Shown here piece by piece: positions 36,401 to 50,700 of a stretch of 60,619 bases of DNA. Numbering within the stretch: position 1 is the first letter of the stretch; every line of letters starts with the position of its first letter. A program made the position numbers and the translations under genes. The DNA comes from Bondarzewia mesenterica (lineage: Eukaryota; Basidiomycota; Agaricomycetes; Russulales; Bondarzewiaceae), in assembly GCA_004802705.1 (NCBI GenBank), contig SGPL01000157.1:1-60619 (forward strand), in the 5' to 3' direction. A model generated the notes under the pieces. It saw nothing but the letters and a program-made list of their open reading frames with translations. It did no database searches and was not told the origin of the DNA.

Positions 36401-39400
36401 CGGACTTCCAGACTTCGATAAGGATCTCTGATAACCCGAACAAAAGATGCAACGGTGGCCTCCGGATCACTGAGATGGGCAAGGATGGTGGGCGCAGAGG
36501 ATGGTGAAGACGAAAGTGATGAGCAGAGAGAATACAAAACCCGGGATGCCTCCAAAGCAACATGTGAAGCGGGATCTGGATCGGCAACGAAGCCAGCCAA
36601 GACGTCGAGCGAGTCGGCTCGGGATCGAGTGCTATTGAATCCGCCGCCCCCTGACCGCGAGCACAACGCTTGCTCCAATAAGCATGGCCCTGCATCGGCG
36701 TACAGCCTTTGCTTGTACGTCAAGCACAACCGTATGAGTCGAAGATGCGATTTCAGAACAAGGTAGAAACCTCTTGAATCACCAAGCCGGCTGGATGCAG
36801 ATATGTGGCGTAAAACGGCTTCAGATGTTGTGATGGCAGACGTGAGAGGGTTGATGCTCGAAGTGGTGGCTTTTGAGACTAGTGCCTCAAAGACTGCCTG
36901 GCTGAGTGATAGCAATGGGCCGTCCGGGCTCGTCGGAGGTATCTGGTCTAGGATATCGCTGTAGAGCGACGACATCATCCTTCCAACCTCAAATCTGTTG
37001 CCGAGCTGGGCATACTTCCACCCAACATGTTCAACCCAGATCTCGGTATGGACAAATCGAAGCGCACGCATCAGAACCTCTTCTTTCAGCTGTGCTCTAC
37101 GAGCTCCGGGGGGCGCTAGTAAGACTGAGGAAGACGCATCTGTGAACAGTGATCGAACGAAGTAGAGGAGCTCCTTTGTAATGGTGTAGGATCCCAGAGT
37201 ACGCTCGGCAGCCAGAACAGCGGAAGCGCTGGCGACATTACGGTTGGTACCAAACAAGGCTGTTGATGAGCGCGCAAACAGCCATATGTCATCCGCAATA
37301 TTGGGAAGGACCATAAATGACGATATCAACCCAAGAGCAGACGCTATTAAGGCCATTTGTGATGACTTCGCAGGATGTGCGTTGGACCGTGACAATGCAT
37401 CTTCCAGGATCAACATGACAATCTGGACCATCTTAGGAGCATCATCTCCATCGCCATTGACCGATTCCAATATCTGGCTGGCTAAGTTGGCGTCGTCATG
37501 AATGACGCTGCGGAAGAGGTCGAAGATATCTGACACCGTGATCATGTCATCGTCTGGATCAATCACGACACCAATATCTTCCAATGTAATGGTGACTGGC
37601 TGATGCGAACTCGAACGATGCGAGACCTGCAATGCATACGTAGGAATGCTCCTGACTGTTGGGATAAGTCGCCTGCGCCGTACATAGTCTACCAGGACCT
37701 CTTTGAGAAGCTTCCAACCCGAATACTCGTGCTGCCAGGCCACGATGATGAACTCTTCGCCGTCTTGGCTAAGGAGGTTACCTGTGGACTTGATGGGCAG
37801 AATGCTGCCCCCCGGCAATTTTAATGGACGCAAATTCAGGTAAGTTGGGCCTGCAGATGCCAAAGTGCTTCCATAACGCTCTGGAACCTTCTCGTAGACG
37901 GCGTGCGCCCCCACACATGCGATGGAAGGTATCATCTGGGTATAGGTTGGTATCGAGTCGAGGAAGACGGATACGTATTGCGCACATATTGTGCGGACCG
38001 CAGCATAGGTGCCTCCTGATTGACCGAAGTCTCCTGATAGTCCCGCATCCACACTTGCCAATGGGTCCGTGCTCACAAAGCCTGATCCAGTAAGCGACTG
38101 AAGCAACCGAACTAGCGGACGAATTTGGATTGGGAAGCGAGTCCTTGCAACGTCAAGTATGGCCCGACGAGAGATACGAATGGCATAGTCGGACTGCCAG
38201 TATTGCTGACAGAGGATGGCGACTGAGTCAACTTCGCCTCGGCCAAAGAGCGCGATCCACACTTCCACGACGGTGTCAAACCCTGGGATGAACTCGACAG
38301 GATATATATCCAACAGCCCAGTCACGAGGCCTATACGAGATGGTCAGTGAATGGAGACACTAACAGGTCGGAAGGACGTACCTTTCATCACAGACCGGTA
38401 TGCCACCGAGTTCGGGTCTGTGAGAGCCGAGTTTGTTTGCCATGCAATAGAGGTAGAGAAAAAGTGGCATAGTTGTCAATAGAGCCAACAGGACATTAAA
38501 CAAACCGACTTCGGGCGCTAAACATTGCTGTAGCATGACCTTGTAAACAGGCTCTCGAGTCTTGGAGTATGAGCGAGATGGATGAGGATCGAGAGACTCG
38601 AAGAACGGTCGATATGAAGGAGGACAGTCCTCCAAATGCGTAACTGTGGTCTCAAGACGCCATAACACGAGGGTCCAGGACGCGTATATGGGGGCAAAGT
38701 GGCTCTCTCCATGAGAAACAACCATCTCGTGTATGCGCTTGAGTGAGTTAGCCGAAGAGTAGAACACGTGCTTGTCCGAAGGTGTTTCTGAAATTTCGAC
38801 GGTCCCATCCACGGCTATAGCCTCAAGCTCGAGCACGGATATCATGACGAGAATCCAGAATGCTGCACAATCCTGCTGCAATCGCGCACCTTCCTCGTCT
38901 AGAAGCAAGTTCCCGTTCTGTTGCGATGATCCGAGGTTGGTGTCGTACCCAGTCTCATAAATCTGAATAACCAGCTCTCCTTCACGAGGGACGTAGCTCC
39001 ACATGAGCCAGAACAAAAGCTCAAGGAAGACTAACTGATCCTTCACACATTCCTTCACCCATGCGGAGGCCAGACGGGGGTCGTCTGAGATGTCCTCGGG
39101 CAGTGATGCGTCAATTCGTTGCCGGCACTCAGAGATGACGGTCAAGACGGACGCAGACGCGTCTGGAATGATTTTGGGAAGGAGGCGTGTGGAGGGCTCG
39201 TTGAAGTAAAGAGTATCGCTTTCGTTCGCACGAAGCAGGGAGGCAAGGATGCGGAACAGGCAGCGTCGTTCTGCATAGTAGAAAGGTGTGAAAGCCTCGA
39301 CGATATCCTCCACAAGAGAGCCACCTGGATTGAATTCGGGAAGACCGAGATTATAGATGAATGAACGCAGAAGAACTGCTGCTTCCACTTCGTCGATGTC

Positions 39401-39742
39401 GAATTTTTTACTGATGGCCAAGGCAGCCTCCTTGAGATCTGAAGGAACGCTCATTGTACTCCCGTCGCGGAGGGTGACGGTTCCACTGGCAACCTTCTTG
39501 CGTGATGCTTCATTGGGGCATCCGAAAGGGTTCCGAATGTCCTTGAAGCATTCGAGACGAGGTTTGAGAATCTCCTCCGTGCTCTCTTCTGTGGCGCCTT
39601 CATAGCCAGACACAAGTTGATGGAGTTGTTTATAAGTCCTGAAAAAAGGACACGTTTTGGATGCAGTCAAAGGAAGATTAGAGGAGAAAACGTACACATC
39701 GACCAGTGGTGATAATTTTGACGACTCTGCGGACGAGGACAT
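33470..39742 (-). CDS. NUP188: nucleoporin Nup188 with an apparent one-base frame break
   Basis: Inner-ring scaffold nucleoporin, an alpha-solenoid that binds Nic96/Nup93. Four exons: 39696-39742, 38382-39638, 34048-38330 and 33985-33470. The N-terminal domain is clear: TYKQLHQLVSG, ASGTVTLRDGSTM, then ISKKFDIDEVEAAVLLRSF and YAERRCLFRILASLLRANE. The solenoid follows with YPVEFIPGFDTVVEVWIALF and ends EKVVART. Within exon 2 the frame shifts near 38454. Reading LLTTMPLFL then AWQTNSALTDPNSVAYRSVMKGLV needs one base removed, and with that the exon sum is 6102 nt (2033 residues). Alternatively an 88-nt intron with a GTTTGT donor restores the frame, but it deletes about 29 residues that look conserved. 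It shares a short divergent promoter with SEC15. Confidence 0.88.
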
Positions 39743-40017
39743 GGAGGCGATTATGAACAAGCGCGATGTTCAATGTTGTTTTGGCAAGACGCGTCGGACT
39801 TGAACTTATCGCTTGTTCTCACAGGTTCTCATTTGCCTCAGTGAGCCACTCCTTCGCAACTGACGCCTACTTACACACAGCTTGATGCTCGACGTCCGAT
39901 AATTTTTGGACTCTCAGTGCCTGCTGCTTCTTGAGAAGTGCCTTCATTCTGTCAAATCGAGAGACTCTTGGCTTTTCTACAATATAACTTCAAGGCTTGC
40001 TACTTACTTGGCCTATC
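39743..40017. promoter_or_regulatory. 275-bp divergent promoter between NUP188 and SEC15
   Basis: The two start codons are 275 bp apart on opposite strands, so both genes must use this segment for their promoters and 5' UTRs. I see no TATA box that is clearly placed. Confidence 0.6.
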
Positions 40018-42973
40018 ATGCCGCCTAGGAGACGCGCCCAATTCACGCAGGAGAACATCGACCAGCAGTTACAGCAAATACACCTTTTAGACCCTTCATC
40101 TTCTTCCGAAAACCTTGAACAGCTAGGTCCAATCATTAAACAAATTCACCAGAACCGCCAACAGGAGGCCTACCTACGGACGCTACAGGCTCTCATAGAT
40201 GCCAAGGATGCTGAAATAGAGGCGATATGTGGGGACAACTATCAAGACTTTATCTCCTCCGTGTCTACGTTGTTCACTGTCAAATCATATACAAACAACT
40301 TGCGAGACAAGATCACGACCCTCGACTCGAGCGTCTCGCAGATCGGTCGCGGGTTGGCAGAGAAAAAGCGTGCTCTCTTGCAGTCCAAGAAGACCGCAGC
40401 TAATCTTGACGAGGCTATCGACAACCTTCAGGCATGTCTGCGCGTACTGGACGTGGTGGATCGTGTCGGAGAAATGGTGAAGGAGGGCAAATATTGGAGT
40501 GCGCTGAGGGTCCGTCCTTCCTCGGTACAATTCTGCTGTCGCTCCGTTCTTATGAATAAATTTGCTTTCATCATAGTCTCTGGAAGACATTCAAAGCATG
40601 CCTCCCACATCGTTGTCGCAGACCCCTCTGTTTCAGCATCTTCTCACGTCCTTGCCATCGTTGCGTGGACAGATTAAAGATGCTGTCACAGCGTCCACGA
40701 AGCAATGGTTGTTAGAGATTCGTAATATCAGTGCACAGGTGGGAAGAAGCGCTCTCGAAGCCATGGAGTACCGTTCCAGACGATGGAGATCACGGCGAGA
40801 AAAGGACCCCATGCTGAGGCTCAGTCGTGTGGGTAGTGCCGTGGAGACCGTCACTTTTGAGAAGACAGAATGTAAGTCATTTCTCGCGACATATCGGTCG
40901 TCCTCTGAACGACCATTGGAAGACAACGTTCTTGAAAACATCAAGGTGGACTTCAAGCCGTTGTATCAAAGTATTCACATCTACACCACTCTTGACTCCA
41001 TCGACGAACTGCGCAAATCCTATCAAGCGGATCGCAAGGTACCCCATGTTTTATATCCATATCATGAAAAGCATTGAATGCACCTTTGCAGGCACAATCA
41101 AACCTGATCTTGCCGAGTCCCCTCCAACTCTCCCAACTTGTCTCGCTTACTGAAGAAGTAACAGGATTCTTCATCATCGAGGCCCACGTTCTCAGCACGA
41201 CCGGATCATTCAGGTCGGAACGAGACGTCGAAGAGCTTTGGGATGCTTTGGTGACACGTTTAACGGGCGCTGTAGATTATGCTTTGAAGAACGAATCTGA
41301 TCCTGAAGGATTTTTGCGGGCGAAAGAAGACCTGATGGCCTTCATCATTACCCTGGAGGCAGGTGTCTTATTTTTCAATATGCAGGCTCTTTCAGAAATA
41401 CTCACTTATTAATTGCCAGACTTATTCCTACTCCACTCAGTCACTACACTCATTTATCCTGCTGCTCTTCGAGAGGTATGCCATGATGCTGGAAAAGCAA
41501 TTCAGCAAACGGTTCAAGGATGTAAGTCTACATTGTTTGTTGCTACAAAAAGACTCCTCATACTTTCTCGTCGCATCTTAAGATCATGATTCAAGACGAT
41601 TATTTGCCGATGCACGTTGACAATGCCGCAGAAAAGGAAGCAGTCCTCAAAGTTGTCTGGCTCGGCAGGTCGGAACAGGAACAACTAATTCAGTAAGTCT
41701 CATGCCTCTCACACCTTAATAATTACTAATCCCCCGTAGGGCCCCAGTCCCACTCAACTTTCCCTGGTCGCAAAGTTTTTACCTCTGTTGTCAAGACGTA
41801 GGCGGCCAGCATAGCTGTGGCGAATACTTATTGATATCTAGCAACAGATCCGTAGCTTTGTGCAACGTTTCTATCAGTTCATAGAGGGCGTTTCACAGCA
41901 TCATAGAAACGTGGACGAGCTTCTAAGCAAGGTGATCATCTCATGTCTTCCACCAACTTGTTAAATTGATGCTTGCGTAGTCTTTGGATGTTATCCTCTC
42001 AAATCATGTCAGTAATAGCATCGGCGATCGCCTTGCAAAAACATCGACGCTATCTCAAGTGGCCCAAATCGTAACCAACCTTGAACATTTCGAAGTTGCA
42101 TGCTCAGAATTGGAACGTTCGCTTACCAGCCTTCGGTATGTCTTTCTAGTCAACATTCAATGAACCCAACGTAATTGTCCCGAATCGTTTGCAGGTCCGC
42201 ACAACGAGGAGGCACAATCCGTCTCACAGCTACGCCATCTTTCGCAAATACACTCACTCGCGCTCTGGCACGCATCAACGAGTTGATCACTTCCAAACTC
42301 GACGACTTTTTCGAACTGTCCGAGTACAACTGGACACCCCACAGTCGCGAGGACGCACCGAGCATGTACCTCTACGAGCTCGTCAACTGGCTCACGACTG
42401 TTGTCGACTCGCTTGTCATCAAGGAGACATACAAAGAAGAGGCGTATCGCGGCGCTGTGTCCTATATCGCGCAATGTTTGATGGTGAGCTGCACGCTGAC
42501 GATGGAGGCAAGTAAGAACCACGACTGAAAATAGCGTTGTAGGACTTCCTGACGGACCGAAATATCCTGATGATGAATGAAAATGCCATCTCCAACATCC
42601 TCGTCGATGTCGATTTCCTCGAGGATCAATTTAAGGCGAGCGGTCGCGCCCACCTGACGACCGTCTTCGGCGAGCTGCGTTCCGTACGTATATTTCCACA
42701 GCACAAAAATTGGTATCTCCGCGTGCTGATAAGTTCCATTTATGAGCACAGACGACGTCGATTGTACTTTCAAATACCGTACAGGAATATCTTGTCCCAG
42801 CCAATCGCCAGACCTCGTATAGCAACGTCAAGCCGAAACGCCTGCAGGCGCTTCTAGAGAAGCTTGCTAAATATGGGGGCTCGTGTAAGGATGCTCCTTC
42901 TCGAGAGAAGGGAGAGAAACGGCGAAAGGAAGTAGACGCTGTCGGGCGACTCTTCCCAGGGGAAAGTCGGTGA
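40018..42973 (+). CDS. SEC15: exocyst complex subunit Sec15
   Basis: Exocyst subunit that links the vesicle Rab GTPase (Sec4 type) to the tethering complex at sites of polarised growth. The N-terminus (MPPRRRAQFTQENIDQQLQQ, LGPIIKQIHQNRQQEAYLRTL) forms the helical region. It continues with LRDKITTLDSSVSQIGRGL, LQACLRVLDVVDRVGEMV and GKYWSALRSLEDI. The family hallmark FKPLYQSIHIYTTLDSIDEL and SYQADRKAQSNLILPSPLQL comes next, then TGFFIIEAHVLSTTG. The C-terminal part has RNILMMNENAISNILVDVDF and ends FPGESR (TGA at 42971-42973). More than ten short introns cut the 3' half; the first exon runs past 40500. ATG 40018 is chosen because it starts the basic MPPRRR block; in-frame upstream codons are not protein-like. 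Confidence 0.92.
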
Positions 42974-43398
42974 CTGCAGGACATCGTGCCATGGACTAAC
43001 TTCGGGATTGTATTGATATGTATACCTGCGCTTCGTCAACTTTTGATACCAAACCATCGCATTAGGAAAGCTAGTAGCTGCCAACTGATACGATACTATA
43101 TCTCCCCACCTCAAAAAAGGAAATATGTGGCGGTGATTTATAGAATCGCGGTGCTACGACAGATTTACATGAAAGATTCAAGACCGTGTGAGGCAAGGGC
43201 AAGCTCCATAATACGACAAGGAGAGAAGAAAAGGCAACTAACAATGAGAAGTAGTAGGGGGAGAGTGAGGGACAGCGCAAAGGGAGGGAGACCGTAGAAC
43301 AAGCTCATGTTTCTCGTGCTCGTGAGGGATCATAAAATGTGTATGATAGACACGAAGCAAGGACCCGCGACGAACACGAACAGAACTACGAATACCAT
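42974..43398. other. 3' flanks of convergent genes
   Basis: Between SEC15 (+) and ARF1 (-). No gene or recognisable element seen. Confidence 0.6.
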
Positions 43399-44241
<843 letters not shown>

Positions 44242-44555
44242 GGCGTAGGTAACAGAAGTAAAGATGGAGAAATTGGATCGGGAAACCGGTGGTGGTGAGC
44301 GAATTATTGGCGAGAGCTGGAGGTTGTCGACTCCAGTCTTTAACTGTTGCGTGCAACCTGTGAGCGTCTTCAATTTCAAACTCCGCCAACCCCGACACGC
44401 CTCTCCCTTTGGCGCTCATGCACAGCGAACACGTCGTTCCTCCGAATTTCGAGTACACGTTTGCATGATAATACATGAACACATGAATACGTGGTTGATA
44501 CGTGTACGTATCTTACACTACTCTGTTCTCGTCTTTTTTATCATGTCAACCTCAT
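44242..44555. other. ARF1 promoter and P450 3' flank
   Basis: A 314-bp segment between two genes on the minus strand. No coding sequence seen. Confidence 0.55.
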
Positions 44556-47194
44556 TCATACAACAGTCTGCTCCAGCTCCGCTTCGCCCATGCGCGCCCA
44601 TAGCCCGCCCTGCAAATTAAACGAGGAAAATCATTCAGAAGAAAGATATGAGTGGAACGGATCTTCGAAACATTGGCAAGCCTGGACTTACGTGAGCGTA
44701 CATGGTCAAGTGCACCTTCGGGAAGAACTCCTCCGTAGCGGCACGGCCTTCCTTCATCTTCCACTCCACAGGGGGACGCGTCTCGGGGGGTTGCGCAGAA
44801 GTATCTAGCGTCATTGTGGCAAAATGCTGCAACAAGCGGATGAGCATGAACGAGGTCTCGTTGTATGCAAACTGTCCCATCGAGGTTGTGAGTGCTCTAT
44901 ACAGGTGATAGCAAAATGACGCACTTGCTGGCCTAGGCATATTCGGGGCCCGGCATTGAAAGGAAGAAAGATGAACGGATTTGGCAGGAGGTACTTCTTC
45001 AGTCGTTCGTCAAGGAACCGGTCGGGGTCAAACTTCAGAGCTAGAAACAGTGGTCGAGATTCGTCCAATAAATGAACAGTCTGGCAGGTCACATACCATC
45101 GGGGCCCCAGAGATCAGTTCTCCGGTGCATCATAAACACGGAATAAGGAACGCTGCATAATTGAGCATCTAGAAAACTTTCCGGGAAGGAATACAGTACC
45201 TTGTCTTTGCGGGGATATAAATGGGCTTGTCGGATCCATTGCGCGCGGGCCAGGTCGTTGCATTGACGGTTTCTCTGTCATGCAGACCTCAATACAGTAA
45301 AAATCTGTAGGTAAAACGGAGAATCACCTGATATTAAACGGCCTGCGAAATTCAACATTCAAATACCTGCGTACGGAAGGGATGATAAAAATGATGCTCA
45401 CACAGGCGGGAATAATCTCAGCGTTTCGTTAATTACTGCCCTCAAATATTTCATATCCCGGATGTCATCATAGGTCGGTCTTTGAACAGGTCCGACTTTC
45501 TCGAGCACCTCAATACGGAGGCGCGCAAGCACATCAGGATTCCTGGTCAGGAGATAGATAGCGAAGGTCAGTGTTGCAGCAGTCTGTAAATACTAGGAAT
45601 CAGCACAATAACGCGAGATGCATCCTGGGATGATCATACCGTATCGCGTCCCGCCAACAAAATATTGAGTGTTTCATCCTTGAGAACCTTTGCATCTATG
45701 GAAAATCAGCTTGTGCAGCAGCTCGGAGTCGCAGATATCATACCATCCGTGATCTTGACCAAATTGTCCAACAATGTGTCCTCTTCATCCGCCTCTCCTT
45801 CGTCCACGTCGATGGGTCTCTCGCTTTGTCCATCGACTGTCTTGACTTTGGCTTGTATTGAAGCTATCGCCTTCCTCCTACGCTCCTTTTCGACTGCCTC
45901 TTTCAAGATTGGTTTCAAAAATTCATCCACGACTTTCATCGAAGACTTGGACTCGTCACGAAAAATCTCGCCCAGTGGCCACATGAGACCGATGCGCGCG
46001 CGCGCAGCTATGACAGTCTGAGCGCGCGCAAAGGCATTAGCAAATGTTTCCGCGAATGAGGAGGACGCGGGAGAAGACGAGGAGGGAGAGGCAGTGTGTG
46101 GATAGGGAAGGCCAGAGGATAGACTGTGCACACAGGATCCAAACAAGAATTCCGTGGCCGAGTCAAGGGTAAAGCGGGAGACAAGGTCCTTGCAGAGATA
46201 TCAGATGATGCTGGAAGTTGAAACGAGAGAGGGTACTTACCTGGATATTGACGGCGTATCCTTCGCGGAAGCGTGTTTTCATTTGAGTAATCGCGTCCTC
46301 AGCATGGCGGTCAAATATATCGAAATGCGAAATGCGATCGCGAGAGAAGAAGGGGCGTGTCATTGAGCGATGAAATCTGTGAACGGAGCGAACAAAGTAA
46401 ACCGGTTGGTGATTCTAGGAGAACAACAGTAATCTCGCTTACTTCCACATATCACCTAGCAGCAATCATCTTAGTTGGCATCTGGGTGCTTATTCAATGA
46501 AGAACATACCATCCGAATTAAAGACACCTGAACCCAAGACAGAGGACATGACGCCTTGGAACACTTCGCCTACAGACGATGAGTATATGTTGAGGATCTA
46601 GACTAAAGCCAAGCCACCTTTGACATAGTTCCCGAAGTCAGTTGCCAGAATTATCTGAAGGTACAAACACAGTTTATCCAGGGCATCGAGAACTCAGAGG
46701 ACGAACCCGTGCCTTTATTATGTCTGGATCGACAGTAAATATGGAATTGAGCCAAAGAACTCGAGTATTCACGACAGTCCCGCACTCTCTGATGAGGTTC
46801 CAGAGAATATCGGCTGGACATAGCAAATTGATACAAAACAACGTCAAAAAAATACGTTCTCGACGCACCAGGGTACCCGTTACTGAACTCTTCCAAGAAC
46901 CTGACTGTCAAATCCCAATTCCCGACCCATTTACCGTTATACCTCGGAGCAAGGACGGCCCCCATCTTGGCCGCCTCGCAGCTGTCTTTGTAGGCCTGAA
47001 CATTGATACGCACTGCCAAAACGACGGGAAAAGCGACGACGAGGAGTAGAACAAAGGACCATGTCGGGATGTGTATGTCGAAATACAAGTCGAAAACGCG
47101 ACGAGATGCGATCAGAATAAGAGAAGGTAGGACTAGATTGGTGGACAAGCCATGGGCAAGGAACGAAATCCCGGGGGGGGATGTGCAGCGTCAT
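44556..47194 (-). CDS. CYP63-like cytochrome P450, start region with a possible one-base frame break
   Basis: Microsomal P450 resembling the basidiomycete CYP63 group, known for oxidising alkanes, fatty acids and aromatics. After a membrane-spanning stretch ([18 protein letters not shown]), key parts are [38 protein letters not shown], a Ser/Pro insert, the I-helix LLAGRDTTAATLTF (about 45600-45660), ExxR in NETLRLFPP (about 45430), [11 protein letters not shown] and the heme loop [19 protein letters not shown] (about 44950-44890). It ends [13 protein letters not shown]. The expected start is [16 protein letters not shown] from ATG 47194, but an eight-G run on the plus strand (47173-47180) puts ATG and the rest in different frames; seven would join them. 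Otherwise translation would need a non-ATG start at about 47148. Expected substrates are lipophilic; the true one is unknown. Confidence 0.88.
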
Positions 47195-47743
47195 ATCGAG
47201 GTCAAAATCTGCTGAGAGTCAGTAGGATAGTATGTGGGTGGTTCGTCAAGACTCGATTCCAGTGCCCTTTGAAGAGGATCGAATTAAGAAACAGATGTTT
47301 ATGTTGTCCACGATCATCTGATACTTATTCTATCCCGCACACGGAAAGGGTAAAGTTCCGAAGCCCGAACCTGGGTCATAGGATGCCGCACTGGACCAAT
47401 AATCGCCATGATGGGTCGCAGGATGGGCATGAATGGGTCCAATAGTCAATGCGTTCGGAGGGTGAAGACAAAGAAGACCACAAACGAGTCGTCCGGTCAC
47501 CGTTAAAACGTTAAAGGCCTTTAAAGGCTTGTTCTTGGGGAGACTAAAAAGTAAAAACTGGTCGTCGGCCCGACGTCAGGTACACCAAATGTGAGGAGCC
47601 CAAGGGAGCCCATTGCCGATCAGGGCAGAATTCGACAAGAATTCGCTGACTTACAAAGGAAACGACTCTGGAATTGCTTTTGCTCAGTCATAAATAAGAC
47701 ACCCATCTGCCACCGGAAAGTATACACAAAATACAGCAAATCT
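47195..47743. promoter_or_regulatory. promoter region of the CYP63-like P450
   Basis: Lies between the 3' end of CFT2 and the P450 start. It contains a perfect 14-bp palindrome, TTAAAGGCCTTTAA, at 47511-47524, about 320 bp upstream of the P450 ATG. No coding sequence seen. Confidence 0.4.
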
Positions 47744-50700
47744 TCATGCCGCAACAAGAGCATGCAGTCCATAGATCTCCTTCCTGACTTTATAGTAAAC
47801 ATCCGAGACGGTGCCTTCCATTTCAACCCGTCCTCTCGCGGTCTTCCGCACAGCAACGCTCTCCCCCAGATCCTCAAGGCCACCCCCGCCTTGTCTCGCG
47901 GCAGCTCCGCATATAAGTACACCTTCGCCAACGAGTTCTGCCTGAACGCCGACGGACGCTAGACGCGCCTTGAGCGCTGTTAGTTTGAGCTCGCCAATCA
48001 TCGTTGACTTTGGAAGTCTTTGGGTTGGGCGAGCGCCGAGCGGGCGAGGAGACGAGAGTGACGGGACGACGGTCGTAGAGACTGCGGTGGCACCAGCGGG
48101 CTCAAGGGTGGGAACTGTCGAACTGGCCGAGAAAGCGATGCGGCCGGTCACATAGCCGACTTCGTTGTCCTCAAACTGCGTAGGAAAGTCGTCAAAGAAC
48201 CGTAGACGGCTTGAATAGACATCAAACTCACCCGAGACATTTTAATAGATGCAAGAAGCTCATCGCTTAGTGCTAATGAGAAGCTGTTTGTATTCTGGCC
48301 AATCTGAATAGATTCGCCTTGGAAGGGAGCATATATGTCCTTGGTCATGGCACGAATATTGGCACAACTCTCAATGAGAGCATCTGTTGCTCTAGGAGGA
48401 GCATGTACGATGATCTATGAAAATATCAGTCATGCAGCAGACGAAACATAGATAAATGCGAACCATCTTTCGCGGATTGACTTGAGGGATGATAGTTTTT
48501 GTTGCACGACCGTCGTTCAAACCCTCCAAGTCCACAAATAGCAGTCGGCACGCCAGTTGAACCTCGACTGTGGTAGACACATATTTAGATGGAGGCTCCC
48601 TAGGCACTTTCTTTACGGCGAGAACTTGTCAGAATGCCGATAACCGATAAGATAAAAGACTGACCTTTGCCTCTTCCTCCTTCCTCTTCTGTTCCTTAAC
48701 ATCATCATCCTCTGCCTCTTCCTCCATGATCTTTCCCCTCCTCAACCACAGCCCAATATCGACAACCTCACCAAACTCATCCACCTTCCTCTTCTTTTCC
48801 ACATACGGGAACATCCTGAATCTCTGCGTCTCTTTTCCTGTGCTCTTGAAGAAAGTCGTCGCCTTCGACACGTTGCCCTTCAGGTAGATATCGAAAGACA
48901 ACAACTGCTTTGTCCCTTCATCAGCATCAAGATTCCTCCAGTCAGGTTCGCCTGTGCCATCGACGTCCTTTGTTCGACGGCGTTCAGGCTCTGCCTCGCT
49001 CCCGCCGAGAACACGCTCGACATCCTGCTCCTCTTCATCGTCAGAGTCGGAATCACTGTCTTCGTCTTCGTCCGCTTCCAGCATTTGCTGGTTGCGCGCC
49101 ATGACTGCCTGCTGCGCCGCTTGTTTCTCTTGAGCCGCACGCTCTCTTTGCAAGAACAACTCGAGTTCGGTGCCTTGTAGCGGGACTTTTGAGTGGAGCT
49201 GCATGCGAGAATATTGTGAGCTGGCTTTTCGAGTGTCGAAAAGATGGAAAATTATGCTTGCCTGTAACCGCATGACACCGTCCATCATGATATTACTGCC
49301 AATTTTACCCTTGTCCCATTTATCTTCTGGCCGTTGGGAATCGTTCCATTTATCGAACAATATTCGCCCAAGCGTGCCCTCCTCACCTCTGCCGGTGAGC
49401 AGTACAACGTTGTCCGGAACCGCAGCGAAATCTGCGAATAATGCACGCGAAGGACCATGAGACAAGGATGCAGGGACAGCGAGAATTAATTTGGGATCTT
49501 TGGATGAATAGGTCTGCATGAGAGCCTGCGGATTCATAAAGAATTCAAGATGTCTGTTGGTTCTCACATCAGATAAATAAATTCCGCGTCTGAGTATAAT
49601 GTGATACACACTTGAACCGCAGAGCGAACGCGCCGACGGCGTCGTCGTCCCCATCGTCATCCCTCTTCCGTTTACCTCTGCTTCGCCCACTGCCAGTTGC
49701 CTCCTCGCCAACGTCCTCCTTGCTCACCGTGCCCCCGAGCCACTCCATCATACTTCGTACAAATGTCAGCATCTCCCGGCCTGTGCGCGAGAGCAAACAT
49801 ATTGGATATTTAAGACGGGCGTAAGACCAATGTTGATCAAGCAACACTAGCAGCTCGAGGACACGCGTGCTGGCATCGCAGGGGAGAAGAAGGGAAGAAC
49901 GCGAAGAGAGCGTAGCCGTAACACAGTCTATATAGTTTGTTATTTAAATCCCGCACCCAGGGCCTATGCATCAAAATGAAAACGTACCGATAAGTGCCGC
50001 ATCCCGATCCTTCCGCCGACTACTCATCACGTCCGCGCGTTCGGCGTCGGTTATGAGTAGGTCGGGCCGTGCAAGCGGTTCGAAGACGCCTCCTGCAGCC
50101 TGGCGCATTAATACAGTTCCATCGAGGTGCCGTTCGCGCATGTGGTTCATGTCAACGGCGTAGAGAATTGTGCCTACAGAGGGCGAGCGGATTTTCCAGA
50201 TGGTGCCTCCAAGTGTATGTCCTGCACTGAAGGGCGTGATAGTGAGACCTTGACATTTGCCTTGGGGCGCATAAGTATTTGTTAAATCAAGAGTAAAAGG
50301 AGAGGACGCTCACCTTGAAGGTGAGTTGGCTGTGAGTAACGCAGAGTGTTAACCGAGTCAAAAGCCTCGTGCACTTCCTGCGGTGTTGCAACATATTTTC
50401 CCTTCTTCTTCCCTGTAGCTGGTGACTGGCCTTCTACCTCATTGAGTCCATCCTCTCGCACGTCCATTGTCTCCCTACTGCTCTCCTCCTCTTCTTCTGA
50501 TGGTTCCACAGGTCCGCCAACATCCTGTTCATCACGAAGACCATCAACTTCTTCAGAAGCAGCGATACGCGCCATAGCTTGAACAGGTAGTGTCGAGTAC
50601 GCTGGCGCTTTGAGGCCCCATCGTGAGTACGCATAAGAGTACAGACCGGAATGAGCCAAGTCTCCGTGGGATAGTAGGACGAGGTCTACTATTGGCGCGA

